Source of the DNA: Volutella citrinella
Lineage: Eukaryota > Ascomycota > Sordariomycetes > Hypocreales > Nectriaceae
Length of the DNA stretch: 64,000 bases
Direction: 5' to 3'
NCBI GenBank assembly: GCA_034401135.1
Contig: JAWZSP010000008.1
Coordinates: forward strand, 248,001-312,000
Position numbers and translations under genes: made by a program. Positions 10,798 through 22,352 of the stretch are shown here, piece by piece. The stretch's first letter is position 1, and every line of letters starts with the position of its first letter. Under the pieces are notes generated by a model that was not told the origin of the DNA, ran no database searches, and was given only the letters and a program-made list of their open reading frames with translations.

Positions 10798-13437
10798 CTA
10801 AGGTGAGAATTCACTACCCGCGACATCGACTGATACAACATCGATGATATGCCCAGCTGACAGTCCAAGTGAAAAGTCATACAGTCCGTCCTCAACAACC
10901 CATTGTCCTGCAGTCTCGTCATAGAAAGCAAAGTCCCTCGCAGAAACTGGCAGCTGCAAAATCCTCTTCTCCATAGGAATTATCCGAGCTTTCTGGAATG
11001 CGACGAGGGTTTTTACTGGATGGTCCTTGCTGTCCCTGTTTCTCTTTCCGACGTAGATCTGCACAACTGTGGCACCCTCCACGAAGCCAACATTCGAGAC
11101 GTGAACTGAAACTGTGAAAGAATCATCCGTTTCCCGAGACACTCGAAGAGTACTGTACTCAAAATTGGTGTATGAGAGGCCGTGGCCAAAGGGAAAGTTG
11201 ACCTTGTCAGCGCCGATACGATCATAGTGACGATATCCCACAAATACACCCTCCGCGTAGTCAACCTCTAGCTGACCATCAATGTAAGCACCGGGGAAGT
11301 TGCTGTATGCTGGGGCGTCCTCGATGTGCCTCGGAAAGCTGACCGGGAGTCGCCCTTCTGGGTTGACGGCACCAGTAAGAACATCAGCCATGGCATTACC
11401 GCATTCTTGTCCCGGGAACCATGCCTGTAATACCGATGCTACCTCATCTAACCAGGGCATTGCAATGGCGACACCGGTAGAGTTGATGACGATAGTACTC
11501 GGGTTCGCTGCCGCGACGGCGGACACAAGGGTATCTTGGTTGTGCGGCAGATGGAACGAATCTTGATCTCGCCCTTCGGATTCCCACTGCGGATCGTGGC
11601 CGGTGAAAACAATAGCGATATCTGCGTCGGCAGCCGTCTTTGCCGCTTCCGACACCAAGTCGGCATCATGCTCCGACTCGAGGGAGAAGCCCATTCTCGC
11701 ACCTGTCCGGCCCTCGAGAATTTCAAGGCCGACATTGACAGGCGGGCGGCTATGGATGCGTAGACGGTACTTTTTGTCGGAAGCAAGGCTCACTCTGACC
11801 TCTTGTTCGTTGGCAACGCCGAAAAAGGCGCCCATGGGATCCGAGCAGTTACCAGGCTGATCAAAGACAAGTTTGTCGTCAATGAAGACCTGGGTCGGAC
11901 CAACACCCGAACAAGCGAAATAGTGCGAACCGGTTTCTTTTGGGGTGAAATATCCAATGAGGTCCAATTCTTTCCATATCGACTCTTGAGATCCGAGAGG
12001 CGAGTAGGCAGAGGCTCGAACTCCGTGGACAGTAGATACCAGTGGCCCGTTGACATTGGAGAACTGTCGGGTGAATCCTGGTTCGCCATCAAGGCCGATG
12101 ATTCCACCGCAGCCGCCTTCTTTGGTCAGAGGAGGGAGGAGGCGTTCCCTACGAGCCCCTGTTGCAAATGTGAACTGCACACCGTCGCCGAGTGCAGCGT
12201 GAAGGGCATCCCAAGGCGTGATTTTGTAGTGGGCATCAACAGCTGCGCTGCCGCCGCCGTGCGCAAGGCCGACCTTGGCGTACCCAATAAGGGCAATCTT
12301 CTTCCCTTTGTATTTCTCCTTGGTGATTGGTAGGATGCCGTTATCGTTTTTGAGAAGCACGATGCCTCGCGCACCAGCATCCCGGATCAAGGTCCTGTGC
12401 TCTGGTCTATCAACCGGACAGTCATTCACTGGAATTGCTCCGTCTTCGTCAAACGCGCCCACCTTCTCCAGAAACTGAAGCATCGTCCGGACTCGGTCGT
12501 CGATAACACCCTCAGTCAACTCTCCCCGGTCCAAGGCCTCCTTCACCGCGTCAACTTTTCGCACACGCGGCGGCCCCGGCATCTCGAGATCCAAGCCAGC
12601 CTTGAGACTGTCTGCAACTGTGTTGGTGCCTCCCCAGTCACTTAGAACAAGGCCCTTCCAGCCCCATTGACCTCGCAGTACATCCTCCAGAAGCCAGTTA
12701 TTCGCATCGCAATGGGTGCCATTGATCTGATTATAGGCAGTCATGACCGCCAAAGGAGAGGCCTCCTTGATTGCAATCTCGAAGGGTCGCAGATAGATCT
12801 CTCGGAGGGCTCGCTCGCCGATGGTTTCGTTGATAGTGAACCGCTCCGTCTCCTGCTCATTGGCAACAAAGTGCTTGATCGTGGTCGCGATACCGTGGCT
12901 CTGCACACCCTGTATTGTCTGCGAGGAGAGCTTGCCAGACAGAAAAGGATCCTCGCTGAAACTCTCAAAGTTGCGGCCCCCGAGGGGATGCCTGTGAATG
13001 CATACCGTGGGTGCGAGAATGCATCTGGCTCCTTTGCCTATGGCCTCTTGCCCGAGCGCGTATCCTATTCTTCTGGCGATATCGAGGTCGAAGGTAGCGG
13101 CGATGCTACAGGCCGCTGGAAAACATGCAGCAGCGGTGTTGCCATCCGCGGCAGGGCCTCGGGTTCCATTCGGGCCGTCGGTAAACTGTTGTTTTATGAG
13201 TGTCCGTGTCAATAAGTGGTTGCCACAAACCCAAAACTGCTGACCTTGATGGATGGTACGCCTTTGCTGGGGATCGCTGCCGACTCAAAGATGGCACTGC
13301 CAGCAAGGAGGGTGACCTAGAAAACCAGACGATTAGTGGGAAGATGTCAGATGAGTGAAGTCCTTGAAAAAATATCGTGCCTTTTCTTCCAACGTCAGGG
13401 ACGCCAGTATGGCATCAATATCGACTTGGTGTCTCAT
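10798..13437 (-). CDS. Glycoside hydrolase family 3 beta-glucosidase with PA14 insert
   Basis: Retaining beta-glucosidase that splits beta-glucosides such as cello-oligomers or plant phenolic glucosides. Exons are 13437-13381, 13316-13245 and 13185-10798, giving 838 residues. The start MRHQVDIDAILASLTLEEK/VTLLAGS and FTDGPNGTRG are family-typical. KHFVANEQETER and VLSDWGG (nucleophile Asp226) mark the catalytic barrel. A PA14 domain (about 405-545) interrupts the second domain, and a fibronectin-III-like end follows. No secretion signal is seen, so it is probably intracellular, as in many PA14-type fungal GH3 enzymes. Intron 1 (13317-13380) would start GC rather than GT. The gene is divergent from the lactonase gene and shares a promoter containing the 13-bp motif. 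Confidence 0.93.
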
Positions 13438-13949
13438 TTCTTGTGAGGGGTTGGCAGTGAGCAAGGTGGTGAAGAACGGTCGCCTCAAGAATGGCTGATA
13501 CGATACTATGTCAGAACTGGCTTCCTTTTTTGGCCATCAAATCAATCTTACTGCAGTCGCCCGACCTGCCAAACCACCTTATCCGAAACAACGGTGGTCA
13601 AGGTACCCCCCGCCCCGGCGCCCCCAAACGCCACTACCACCCTAGAGGCCTGAACCTCCACCACTTTTGCCGACCTGACCAGAATGAATAGCATGGTCGG
13701 GTTAGCCCTCTTCGAAGAAACCGGTCGGTCGGCTCGGATGCCAATCCAACACCAACGTCGGGGCCTGACCCTGATCCGACTGCCCATCAAAGGGATCCCG
13801 GATACCTCCCCAACTGAAACCTTGTTTCCCCGCTTCCACCCCAGCTTTTAAAGCACAGGCAGGTTCCTTGTAAACATGGACATCATCGACCAATCCAACG
13901 AAAGAAGGCTTCCGCTCTAGGGCATATTGTTTACCCCAGTTTTCGTAAA
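13438..13949. other. Shared divergent promoter, beta-glucosidase / lactonase
   Basis: 512-bp region between two head-to-head genes. It is C-rich, with several CCG/CGG words, and includes the motif at 13573-13585. No open frame of interest. Confidence 0.6.
13573..13585 (+). promoter_or_regulatory. Shared 13-bp motif, copy 1 (ACCACCTTATCCG)
   Basis: Match to ACCACMTTANCCG, followed by A. It lies 136 bp from the beta-glucosidase ATG and 365 bp from the lactonase ATG. The CCG end is the usual half-site of Zn2Cys6 regulators; this link is inference. Confidence 0.65.
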
Positions 13950-14964
13950 ATGTTGGTCCCTAATCTTGAAGCGGCTCCAGAGGTCAATTATCCTGGGTAT
14001 ACCCCCTGCTTCATCCATTAACAAGCTCAACAGGGCACCAAAATTTGGTTGCTACACCTTGGAAATTTGGTGGTCGATGAGGCCTTCTTTCTTCCACATG
14101 TATGCATCCTCACTCGTTACTCTCTGGCGTCTAGCCCACCATCTTAATGTCTTGCTTACACAACAGAGGCAAACGCATCGAGCACCAGTAACCCGAAACC
14201 TGACCATGCCCGTCGATCAATGGTCATGATATCTGTTCTTATCGACCATCCGGACGATGGACTCATTCTGTTTGAGACGGGAGCCGGCAAGGACTACCCT
14301 GAGCTTTGGGGCCCCCAGCTGGTTGACCTCTTTGCTCGGGAAAATTACACTGAGGATATGGAGCTGGACGCAGCGATCAAGAAGACTGGCAATGACATCA
14401 AGGACATCAAGGCCGTAATCATTGGGCATTTGCATCTGGACCACGCTGGTGGCCTTGAGCATTTCAGGGGAACAGACGTTCCCATTTATGCCCACGAACT
14501 GGAGCTGAAGCATGCCTTCTACAGCGTGGCAAGCAAGACGGATCTTGGTGAGTACGAATTTATAAGTTTTCAGGTCAGAAGCTAATCTGTATCCGCTACT
14601 AGGGCTCTATCTGCCATCCTATCTTCAATTCGACCTGAACTGGAAGCCATTCCATGGCTCCAGTCTTGGATTCGCTCGGGGCCTTTTCATTCACCATTGC
14701 CCGGGGCATACTCCGGGGCTCTGCATCATTCAGATTAACCTGAAGGAGAGTGGAACTTGGATCTTAACGTCTGACCAGTACATTGTGCAGGAAAACTACG
14801 ATTCTCTGGGGACGCAGGGCTGGCTGACCAGAGACCACAGCTCGTGGTCGCAGTCAAACCAGTTGGTGCACTTCTTGCAGAAGGCCACCAAGGGAAACCT
14901 CATTTTCGGGCATGACCGTGAAGTTTTTATGCGTTACAAATTGGCCCCTCATTATTATAGTTAG
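13950..14964 (+). CDS. Metallo-beta-lactamase-fold hydrolase (lactonase-like)
   Basis: Zinc hydrolase of the AHL-lactonase-like branch of the metallo-beta-lactamase superfamily; expected to open lactone or similar ester rings. Exons 13950-13982, 14034-14099, 14169-14547 and 14603-14964 give 279 residues. GTKIWLLHLGNL, the zinc motif GHLHLDHAGG, then HCPGHTPG, TSDQY and GHDREV supply the expected His/Asp ligands. The third intron ends in cagag, a minor acceptor choice forced by the frame. No signal peptide is seen. It is paired head-to-head with the beta-glucosidase. Metallo-lactamase-type enzymes are known in fungal clusters that degrade plant benzoxazinoids, which makes a detoxification role reasonable but unproven. 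Confidence 0.88.
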
Positions 14965-15512
14965 ACATCCACTGCCATCGTGCTGGCTTGGTGATTAAGG
15001 GAGAATGTTTTATTTTAGTGACGAACCTTGACCTAGAGGCTGACGGTACTTGTGAGAAATGACAATTTCGTTTTTTTTAAGAAAACGTGTTCAACTCAAT
15101 GACATGAAAGTGACCGCTAATATATGGGAATACTTGGTTCAGAACGACGTCTCAGTCTCAATACCTACTGGTGGCACTGGCCATGTCTCCGACATTGACC
15201 ACCTTGCTATGGATCCAACGGTCTGAGGGAGGAGTGAAGAAATGTATCTGCTATCCTAACTCACAATGCAGAAAATGAAATTAATGTAGTGATCCGAGGG
15301 ATTCTGTTAAAGTCAGTTGAGGTCGTTCCATACAAAGCCTCACAGCAGTGTATCTTCTCGACCCACAACACCAGTAGAGGACAAAGGAGATGGGTTCAAG
15401 GAACCAGCGAGGCGACCAAAGTCTTAAAAGTCATTTGGAGATATTTTGAGTATAGTAACCATAGATTGCTATTGTACAGAGCTCAGGCAAGAGCTTGTGT
15501 TGCCCCAATGGC
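14965..15512. other. Intergenic stretch between convergent genes
   Basis: 3' flanks of the lactonase and the PRISE-like reductase. No feature recognised. Confidence 0.5.
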
Positions 15513-16664
15513 CTATTTACCTGGAGTAAACTTGGGCAGCTGGCCAACCTTCACAAATTTGTCAAAGGCGTCAATAAAAGATTGGTACGAGTCAATGTGG
15601 CCGGTCCATCCAAATGCCCTGGCCTTGTTAATGCTCAGAGTTGCGTTCCACCCTCTCTGGAACACCCAATCTTGAAAGGCCCAGGTGCCAGCGTTCCAGG
15701 TGGGCTTTGCGCCTGGGCACCCTGCCTTGTCGCAAATTTTCTCCCAAACATCCTTCTTGTCCTTTGACCATGCATCAAAGCTTACATCCAGCTGCGTCTG
15801 GCCGTATTCAGGTCGTGGCTTCGAAAAGCATTGGTTCGTGCTCGCCTCAACCCCAAAGTGTGCCGCCAGACGGGGCCACATGTACTTCCACGAGAAGTAG
15901 TCGCCGTTGGTGACGTTGAAGGCCTGATTACCAGCATGAGGATGCGTTGACGCCCAAATGGTGATGTCGGCAATCAGGCGAAAATCGGAGATGTCGTCGT
16001 ATCCCTCATAGTAGATCTGGTTGGTTGGCATCTTTGCCTCGACGCCAAGCTCCTTGCAAACCATCATGTACAGTGCTATAGTCAAGGCCTCGTTCATACC
16101 ATTGGGCTTAATAGTGTAGCCGATGATGGCTTCGGGTCGGATGACGTTCCATAGCCACTTTTGGCCCTTTTGTCTCTCGATGAGGTGGTCTTCTTGATGG
16201 AAGTAAAAGTTCCCAACGGGTGACTCACGTCGGGGCTCCTCCTCCCGAGCAGGAGAGGGCACAGGACCAAGGTGAACATTATAGTGCTTGCCTCCAGTCT
16301 GTAGAACGCAACTCTCAAGATTCGAAGCCACCGCCAAGAGAGAATCGAGGAAATTCTCAAATAAGGCCTTGTTGGCCTCATTCAGCCTCTCGAAGTCATC
16401 GTCGTGCACATAAGACGAAAAGTACGCGTGAGTTACGTTGGCGCACGTAAGCTTCATCTCGGAGATCAGGGACTGAACATCTTTGGTAAAGTCCAGAGGG
16501 ATGAAGGTGATGCGTTCATCTTTGACAGTTGTTTTGAGGGGCGACAATGACGTTGCAATGATCTGGGACCACTCTTCAGGACCGGTCTTTTCGGATAGAT
16601 ACTGGATGAGGGCAGAACCGGTGATACCATTGGCACCGGTGATAAATGCGACTTTTGGTGCCAT
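15513..16664 (-). CDS. PRISE/SirQ-like NAD(P)-dependent reductase
   Basis: Single-exon gene of 383 residues starting MAPKVAFITGANGITG, a dinucleotide-binding GxxGxxG variant. It resembles the extended SDRs of the progesterone 5-beta-reductase/iridoid synthase (PRISE) group. Further marks are LQTGGKHYNVHLG, FYFHQEDHL, WNVIRPEAIIGY and NVTNGDYFSWKYMWP. These enzymes reduce activated C=C bonds of enones. An upstream ATG at 16757 is in frame, but the Rossmann start favours 16664. In this block it could reduce an unsaturated side chain or ring intermediate. The promoter holds only shortened variants of the shared motif (16877-16887 and 16896-16906). Confidence 0.88.
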   Translation of the reverse strand: MAPKVAFITGANGITGSALIQYLSEKTGPEEWSQIIATSLSPLKTTVKDERITFIPLDFTKDVQSLISEMKLTCANVTHAYFSSYVHDDDFERLNEANKALFENFLDSLLAVASNLESCVLQTGGKHYNVHLGPVPSPAREEEPRRESPVGNFYFHQEDHLIERQKGQKWLWNVIRPEAIIGYTIKPNGMNEALTIALYMMVCKELGVEAKMPTNQIYYEGYDDISDFRLIADITIWASTHPHAGNQAFNVTNGDYFSWKYMWPRLAAHFGVEASTNQCFSKPRPEYGQTQLDVSFDAWSKDKKDVWEKICDKAGCPGAKPTWNAGTWAFQDWVFQRGWNATLSINKARAFGWTGHIDSYQSFIDAFDKFVKVGQLPKFTPGK

Positions 16665-17100
16665 GTTTGGGTAGGTGTCAGGTATGAAGTGAAGTGTGGT
16701 TTGAGCAAGGGGAAGATGCGGGCTGCAGAGCTGGTGATTTGCTGGTGCACAATGCAACCCATGCCTCTTTTTGTGTCCAGGCTACCAACCGTCAGCAAAT
16801 CCAAGTCGGCTTTCTCAAACCACTTCATCCGACACGAACTTCAATCTTTTTCATGGAGAATCCAATCGGTTCATGTCGGGAAGGTGGGATTGGACCCACT
16901 TCTCCGCACCGGGTGGTTATGCTCTGCGGGGCCCCGGATCTGAGAGATGCTAATAGAGTTGCAGGACAATACTACCGATAATCCGATTCGCCGAGGGAAA
17001 AGTAGACGTCAATTCCTTAGCTGAGATACTATCTAGCACTACCATTTGTCGGCCCAAAAGTCGAGCACGATCCTATACCCGCGGACAAAGTCCTCATGAC
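16665..17100. other. Upstream region of the PRISE-like reductase
   Basis: Contains two 11-bp sequences close to the shared motif but one base short: CGGGAAGGTGG (16877-16887, reverse orientation) and CCACTTCTCCG (16896-16906). Otherwise nothing recognised. Confidence 0.35.
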
Positions 17101-17850
17101 CGCCCTGTTCAGCAGATCAGTCCTCCCAGCCATCCACCTATGCGACCTCTCAAGCACTTTAAACTCCTTCAGGCCAGACAGATTTATATCAAAACTATTA
17201 GCTATATCAAGATTCTTATCTGCTAATACTAAAAGAGCAAACGGCACTATAATATTAATTATATTTATAGCATTTAGCCTATTAGGATAGGCCGAGGCAC
17301 TAACTATAAACAGATTTCCCTTCACTGCAAGTACTTCCAACACCACCTTACCACCCCAGCACACCTACAGCTCTTGTTATTCCATCTTATATATAATCTC
17401 TAGAGGTAGGCGCGCTAGTACGCAGCGCTATTATTAAGCGGCACAATCTGCCCCTTCCTTTAGTGCTCCTTTAGGCCGGCTTCTATCGCTTAGCCTGAGA
17501 TCTCTAGAGGCTTGATTAATATACTTCTAGGCAGAGTATTGCAGTAAGTAACTATATGACTTAATATAGCTAGCATCTTATAAAGTAAGTACTTTTATCT
17601 CTCTATCTCCTACTCTACCTATCTTTTATTAATATAAGATAGAATAATAAATTTAAGAATCTTAATATTATCTAGACTATATATAGATTAGTTAATTATA
17701 AATATACTGTCTAAGTACTTATAAATAACCTTGCTTAGAATATTATATAAAGCAGAAGCACGATACCTTAGAGCTGTCTGCTTGAGGTGGGTTAGCGCCG
17801 CCTCTCTTTTGACTATTAGGCTAATATGAGGCTGTAGAAGAGGGTTGCCG
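17101..17850. mobile_element. AT-rich RIP-like relic of a repeated element
   Basis: From about 17100 to 17850 the composition changes sharply to AT-rich with very frequent TpA (tatataatctctagag, ttaatatagctagc, aagatagaataata), no surviving open frame of note, and a return to normal composition on both sides. This is how repeat-induced point mutation leaves old transposons in ascomycetes. I cannot identify the original element with confidence; a LINE-type retroelement is possible. Confidence 0.5.
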
Positions 17851-18177
17851 TCTTTATCGCGTGAGGCGAGCTATTTTGCAAATGGGCAAGACAGAAAACA
17901 TGTCCTACACACCGTAGCCGAATACCGCAGGACCTCGTCAGGTGCTGAAGGAGGTGCTGAGAGTGGACTTATACGTGCATAATAGAAACCACAGTTCATT
18001 CCACACTGAGGCCGGATGACGCAGTTGCTCGGTATGCTTAAGCTTGTATCTGCCTAGCCAGTGAAGTTTCCTGCATGCACGCTGAGCGGCCAAATCCAGC
18101 CAGAGCTGGACTTATCTCAAGAAGATCTCAATGGAATATTCATTTCAGCGAACTAGGTAGCTTAAGGCCTTTTCTGC
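17851..18177. other. Intergenic stretch
   Basis: Normal-composition flank between the AT-rich relic and the 3' end of the FAD monooxygenase. Nothing recognised. Confidence 0.5.
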
Positions 18178-19987
18178 TTACTGAATCACTGATATAGCAC
18201 CAAGTACCCGGTCTAAAACAGCCTTGAGCTTCTCTTTCGGCTGACTCACGCTCCTCAGAGAACGCCAGGCTACGAAATGATCCGGCCGCACGAGTACCAC
18301 GCCGTCTTCATCTACGCCTCGCACTTTCTGCCATTGGCGGTAGCAGTCCATGTAGTCGCAATGGAATCCGATGGAATAGCCATTCACCTTTACCCCAGTC
18401 GCCTTTGAGACGTTCTTTGCAGCCTGGAGCCATGCTTCTCCCCCAATACCCGTGAAGAGGGTAAACTCGCCCTGGCCGCAGAGATCCAGGGTTGACAGGC
18501 GTGGAGAAAGCGCGTCTGCGGCAAGCCAAACGTGAGGCAAATGGTACCCTGGGTAAGTGGAGATGAAGACCTCTCTGATGGCGTTGACATGATTGAATTT
18601 TGGGGGCTCGTCATCTAGCTCAGCGACGATGGCAGTTGAGTTGTTGTAGACCTGGTTCATTTGTATTCCCAAAGCCTGAACCTCATCTTCGGTCGCCTCC
18701 ATGGCTTCGCGGAGTTGTCTTCTGAGACCAGCACCCTCAGGGGTGGCCGAGGCGAGGACATTGGTGGTCTTGTCACGGCTTTCGGCATCAAGGCCGAGGA
18801 CGGCCCAAAGTCTTCTATGTGCTTCCATCCCATTATTCGCTCGGCGGACGATGCCATCCCCAACTGGCTTTCTTTCGGATGTTAGCGTCTCCAGCAAAGA
18901 GGGAGACGCAAGTCCCTTGAGAACGTATGCCAACTTCCAAGCGAGGTTAAAGGCATCCGAGATGCAAGTGTTGCTTCCAAGGCCGTTGATGGGAGGGTGG
19001 CGGTGAGTCGCATCTCCAATGCAAAAAACACGACCTTTCTGCCACCTTTCGGCCACCTGGTCATTGATTGACCAAGCAAAGTATGATAGGATTTCAATAT
19101 CCACACTGGACTCCCCAATCATCTCGTGGAGCCGGGCCTTGAGAGCATCCTCGGTTGGATGGAACGATGACAGGTCTTTGGTCGCAGGGTGCATGGATAC
19201 CACAAACTCGTTCCATGGTCTCACCATGCGGAAATTGCCGACTGCAGACCAATCAGGGGCTTGGGTGTTGAGAACCCAGTTCAGGCTCCCGGGGCGGTTG
19301 ACCAAGTACTTGGAGAGGTCGGCACGGATATGGACGTTGAAGGCAGTGTTGACCTGCCTTCCATAGATGGGGATTCCTAGTTGAGCAATGACTGGGCTTC
19401 TGGCTCCATCTCCGCCGACGAGGAACTTGGAGGTGACGGTGTACTCGTCGCCGCTGCTCCGATCGCGCAAGGTAGTCGAGACACCGTCATGCTTGTCCTC
19501 AAACCGGACGAACTCGGTGTAGAAACGAAACTCGGCCCCGAGTCGCTTGGCCTCGTCTACCACAACTGGTTCGAGGAGAGTCTGGGGGATGTCTGACATG
19601 ACACACGGGCTTGCAGCGATGTAGTCGCCGCGCTGTTCGGGGCGATTTCCCCAGGCCCAAAGGCGACCATACTCCTCGCCACAGAGTGTGTTGAGCCACG
19701 AGGTATGCTGCATTTCTGTGGAATCTCTGTCAGCTACAGCCTCAATGACGGGACACAGACGCAATGACTATACCGTCTGCCGGGGTGGCTAGATTCTCGA
19801 GCTTCTGCTCGAGCCCAGCATCTCGCAGAACTTCCATGGCTCTCTGGTTGAAGATGTGGGCGCGGGGCGTGTTTGCGGTCCCGCGGTGCTTCGACACGAC
19901 TAAGCATTTGATACCCATGCGCGCCAGCAACAGCGCGGTCGTAGCCCCCGAGGGGCCCGCACCGATGATTAGGACGGGGGTATCCAT
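18178..19987 (-). CDS. FAD-dependent aromatic hydroxylase (PheA/TfdB type)
   Basis: Flavin monooxygenase of the phenol 2-monooxygenase / PheA-TfdB-MhpA family, which adds OH to phenolic rings using NAD(P)H and O2. Exons are 19987-19774 and 19724-18178, giving 586 residues. The intron (49 bp, ending cagag) is chosen to keep frame; its acceptor could be off by a few bases. MDTPVLIIGAGPSGATTAL is the FAD ADP-binding motif, LVGGDGARS the DG motif, and GRVFCIGDATHRHPPINGLGSNTCISDAFNLAWKL the second FAD motif (quoted in parts: GDATHRHPP, GLGSNTCISDA). The C-terminal ~170 residues match the thioredoxin-like phenol-hydroxylase dimerisation domain, ending VVLVRPDHFVAWR. It is divergent from the second P450 and shares its promoter. 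Confidence 0.92.
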
Positions 19988-20529
19988 GTTGAGTCTTTGC
20001 TTGGTCTCACAGGCAACAGCGAGTGTTTAATCGGGGAGAAAGTCATGGACTGATGTGTTGGAGCATGCTGTCAGTGCTTTTAATCTGGTGCTCAACAGGT
20101 TCGCTTTTAACTCTGTCATTTGTAGCAACGTGTAGCCGGCCTTCGCCGTTGTAATGTGGATTATGTGGTTAGTGGCCTCACATCATCATCATCCCGATCT
20201 CCAACATGCGGGGAGCCCGTCAGCTCGGACTACTCTGTGGGCCCCAGGCTGTCGGGCACCGGTCCGCAACCACATTAGCCGACAGCGCCCCGGTGCGTGG
20301 GTAGTGGGGTAAGGGGAGCTATCCGCGGGGCTATGCTACCTCTGACTGACCCGCGTGTCCGAACAAGAGTGAGTTGCTCGGTCCACGGCAGAATGGTGAT
20401 GTCAGATTGGAATTGATCTGGTCCGAGGTGGTTTGCGATTTGGAAATAAATGGATATATCATATCTCCGCACTTCTTCCTCTGGGCCCTATCCGCAAACT
20501 GCACAATCACACTCACTCAGTTTTCGACA
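19988..20529. other. Shared divergent promoter, FAD monooxygenase / P450
   Basis: 542-bp region between head-to-head genes. It holds the shared motif at 20269-20281 and a partial second copy (TAATGTGG, reverse of CCACATTA) at 20152-20159. Confidence 0.6.
20269..20281 (+). promoter_or_regulatory. Shared 13-bp motif, copy 2 (ACCACATTAGCCG)
   Basis: Match to ACCACMTTANCCG, followed by ACAGC as in copy 3. It sits 282 bp from the FAD-monooxygenase ATG and 249 bp from the P450 ATG, almost the centre of the region. Confidence 0.7.
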
Positions 20530-22111
20530 ATGGCTTTCTCGCAAGACGTTGCTGAACAGCTTCTGGCTCTGGGCTTGGCACACTGGGTCGCTATTCTTGG
20601 ACTTCTCTACTTGATCTATGCCACGGTAAGTGCGGCGTGAACACTTGGTCACATCTTGAGCTGGCTAACAAGTGCCTTGTTTGCAGCTGATCTACCCCTT
20701 CCTCTTGTCCCCGGTACGCCATATCCCAGGCCCTTATCATGCCCGAGTTTCCAAGTTTGCACTTCAATGGGCGACGTTCAAACGCGCCCGGGCTGCATAC
20801 GCCACGAGGCTTCTGAAACAATACGGACCCGTTGTTGTGATTGCACCAGACCAGGTACACACGACGGATGATGCGGCCATGAAGATCATCTACGACAAGT
20901 CTTCCACCAAGACGAGCTTTTACAAGTCCATGGGCAGCTGGAAGGGCGTCATTTCGACGCTGGGATTCCCCGATTACCGGTCCGCCGCTCCCTCACGCAA
21001 CAACTTGCTGCAGTGTTTCCAGAACAGGAATCTCTCCGTCCTTGTCGAGAACCTCGAGGCACACGTGGATGAATTCATTCAGCTCTTGAAGGATGGAGCG
21101 TGTCGTGGTGCTATGGTTGATGGCGTTGTCATCTTCCGACTCCTCGCTCTGGACATTGTCACTGATGTCCTGTGGGGGGAGACACAGACTTTGCTTTCCA
21201 GCAAGAGTACCGACAGTGATGAAACTCCTGTATTCCTTCGTCGATTCCATGCCTTCAGCTCGTGGAACGCCTTGAAGAGTTTCATGCCCGGTCTGGACTT
21301 GATCGTTCGGTGCTTTGGAACCAGCAAATGGAAGCAACTTCGAAGCGACTGCAACGACATGGATGTCACAGCCCATCAAGCGCTCCAGCGATGGAAGGAA
21401 GACTCTGGAAAACGACGAGACAAGGATGTACTGTCCATGCTGCAGTCGATGAACTCTGCATCCGCCCCGGCTGTGCCCACCGAAGATATTCCTGCGTACA
21501 TGGTGGAGATGCTTGCGGCAGGCTCATCCACCACGTCGCACACGGCTGCCTTTGCCTGCTGGTTGTTGACGCGTCATCCCGCTGCCCAAAACCGCCTAAG
21601 GAAGGAATTGTTCGAGCAGTTCCCCAATGCCGAAGCGATTGATCTTCAAGACACCATGAACCTGCCGTATCTCGACGCTGTCATTCGCGAAACGATGCGC
21701 ATGTATCCCATGATCCCAGGTCCCCTGGAGCGACACCTTGGCAAAGACATTGTTGTGAATGGAATGGTGGTCCCGAAGGGTGTTATTGCGTCTACAGCTG
21801 CATATGACCAAGCCAGACTCGCCGAGGTGTTCCCCGGGCCCGACTCCTGGAAGCCAGAGCGTTGGATTGACGCCGATGAGCGCATGAAACTCAACTGGAC
21901 CCCCTTTGGCCACGGGTGTCGGTCATGCCCGGGATCCAACCTTGCCATGACGGAGCTCAAATACATGATTGGCAAGATCTTCCGATTGATGCGCGTTGTA
22001 ACTCCACCTGGATATGAGATGGACACGCTTGAACTAGCTGATATTTTTGCCGCTGGTTCAAAGACTGGACATGTTTGGCTCAAATTTGAGGAGGCCACGG
22101 ATGAGGTATGA
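20530..22111 (+). CDS. Cytochrome P450 monooxygenase (in catabolic block)
   Basis: Exons 20530-20625 and 20687-22111 give 506 residues. The first exon codes a membrane anchor (about residues 17-31 and on). It continues with VRHIPGPYHARVSKF (proline-rich hinge), the I-helix AAGSSTTSHTAAF, the ExxR motif VIRETMRMYP, WKPERW and the haem loop FGHGCRSCPG (Cys446). Intact and of normal length, resembling fungal CYP families linked to secondary-metabolite or xenobiotic oxidation. The shared promoter with the FAD hydroxylase suggests the two act on the same substrate set, for example demethylation or hydroxylation before ring cleavage. Confidence 0.93.
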
Positions 22112-22352
22112 ATCAGATGATGCATGAACGCGGGGTTACTGCAGATATGGACTTATGGAGACGAGCCTTGATGGGACGGTTCGCAACATCTGGCTAGCGG
22201 AGAAGGGATCAATTTCAATGATAGTAGAGACTTGATAGGGTAGCAGATAAACAACTCTACAGCACATGGAAATGAGGATCCCTTTATCCCCTGCCTGAAA
22301 GATGTTTTTGATCAATGAATAATAGCTGCCATTCCAAATATTTAATTAGACA

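Noticed and set aside
17342..17353. CCACCTTACCAC as a further copy of the shared motif
   Set aside because: Lacks the CCG end and lies about 680 bp from the nearest start, within the degenerate region.
17029..17364. 111-residue minus-strand frame in the AT-rich region
   Set aside because: Composition-driven and contains no recognisable domain; part of the decayed element.
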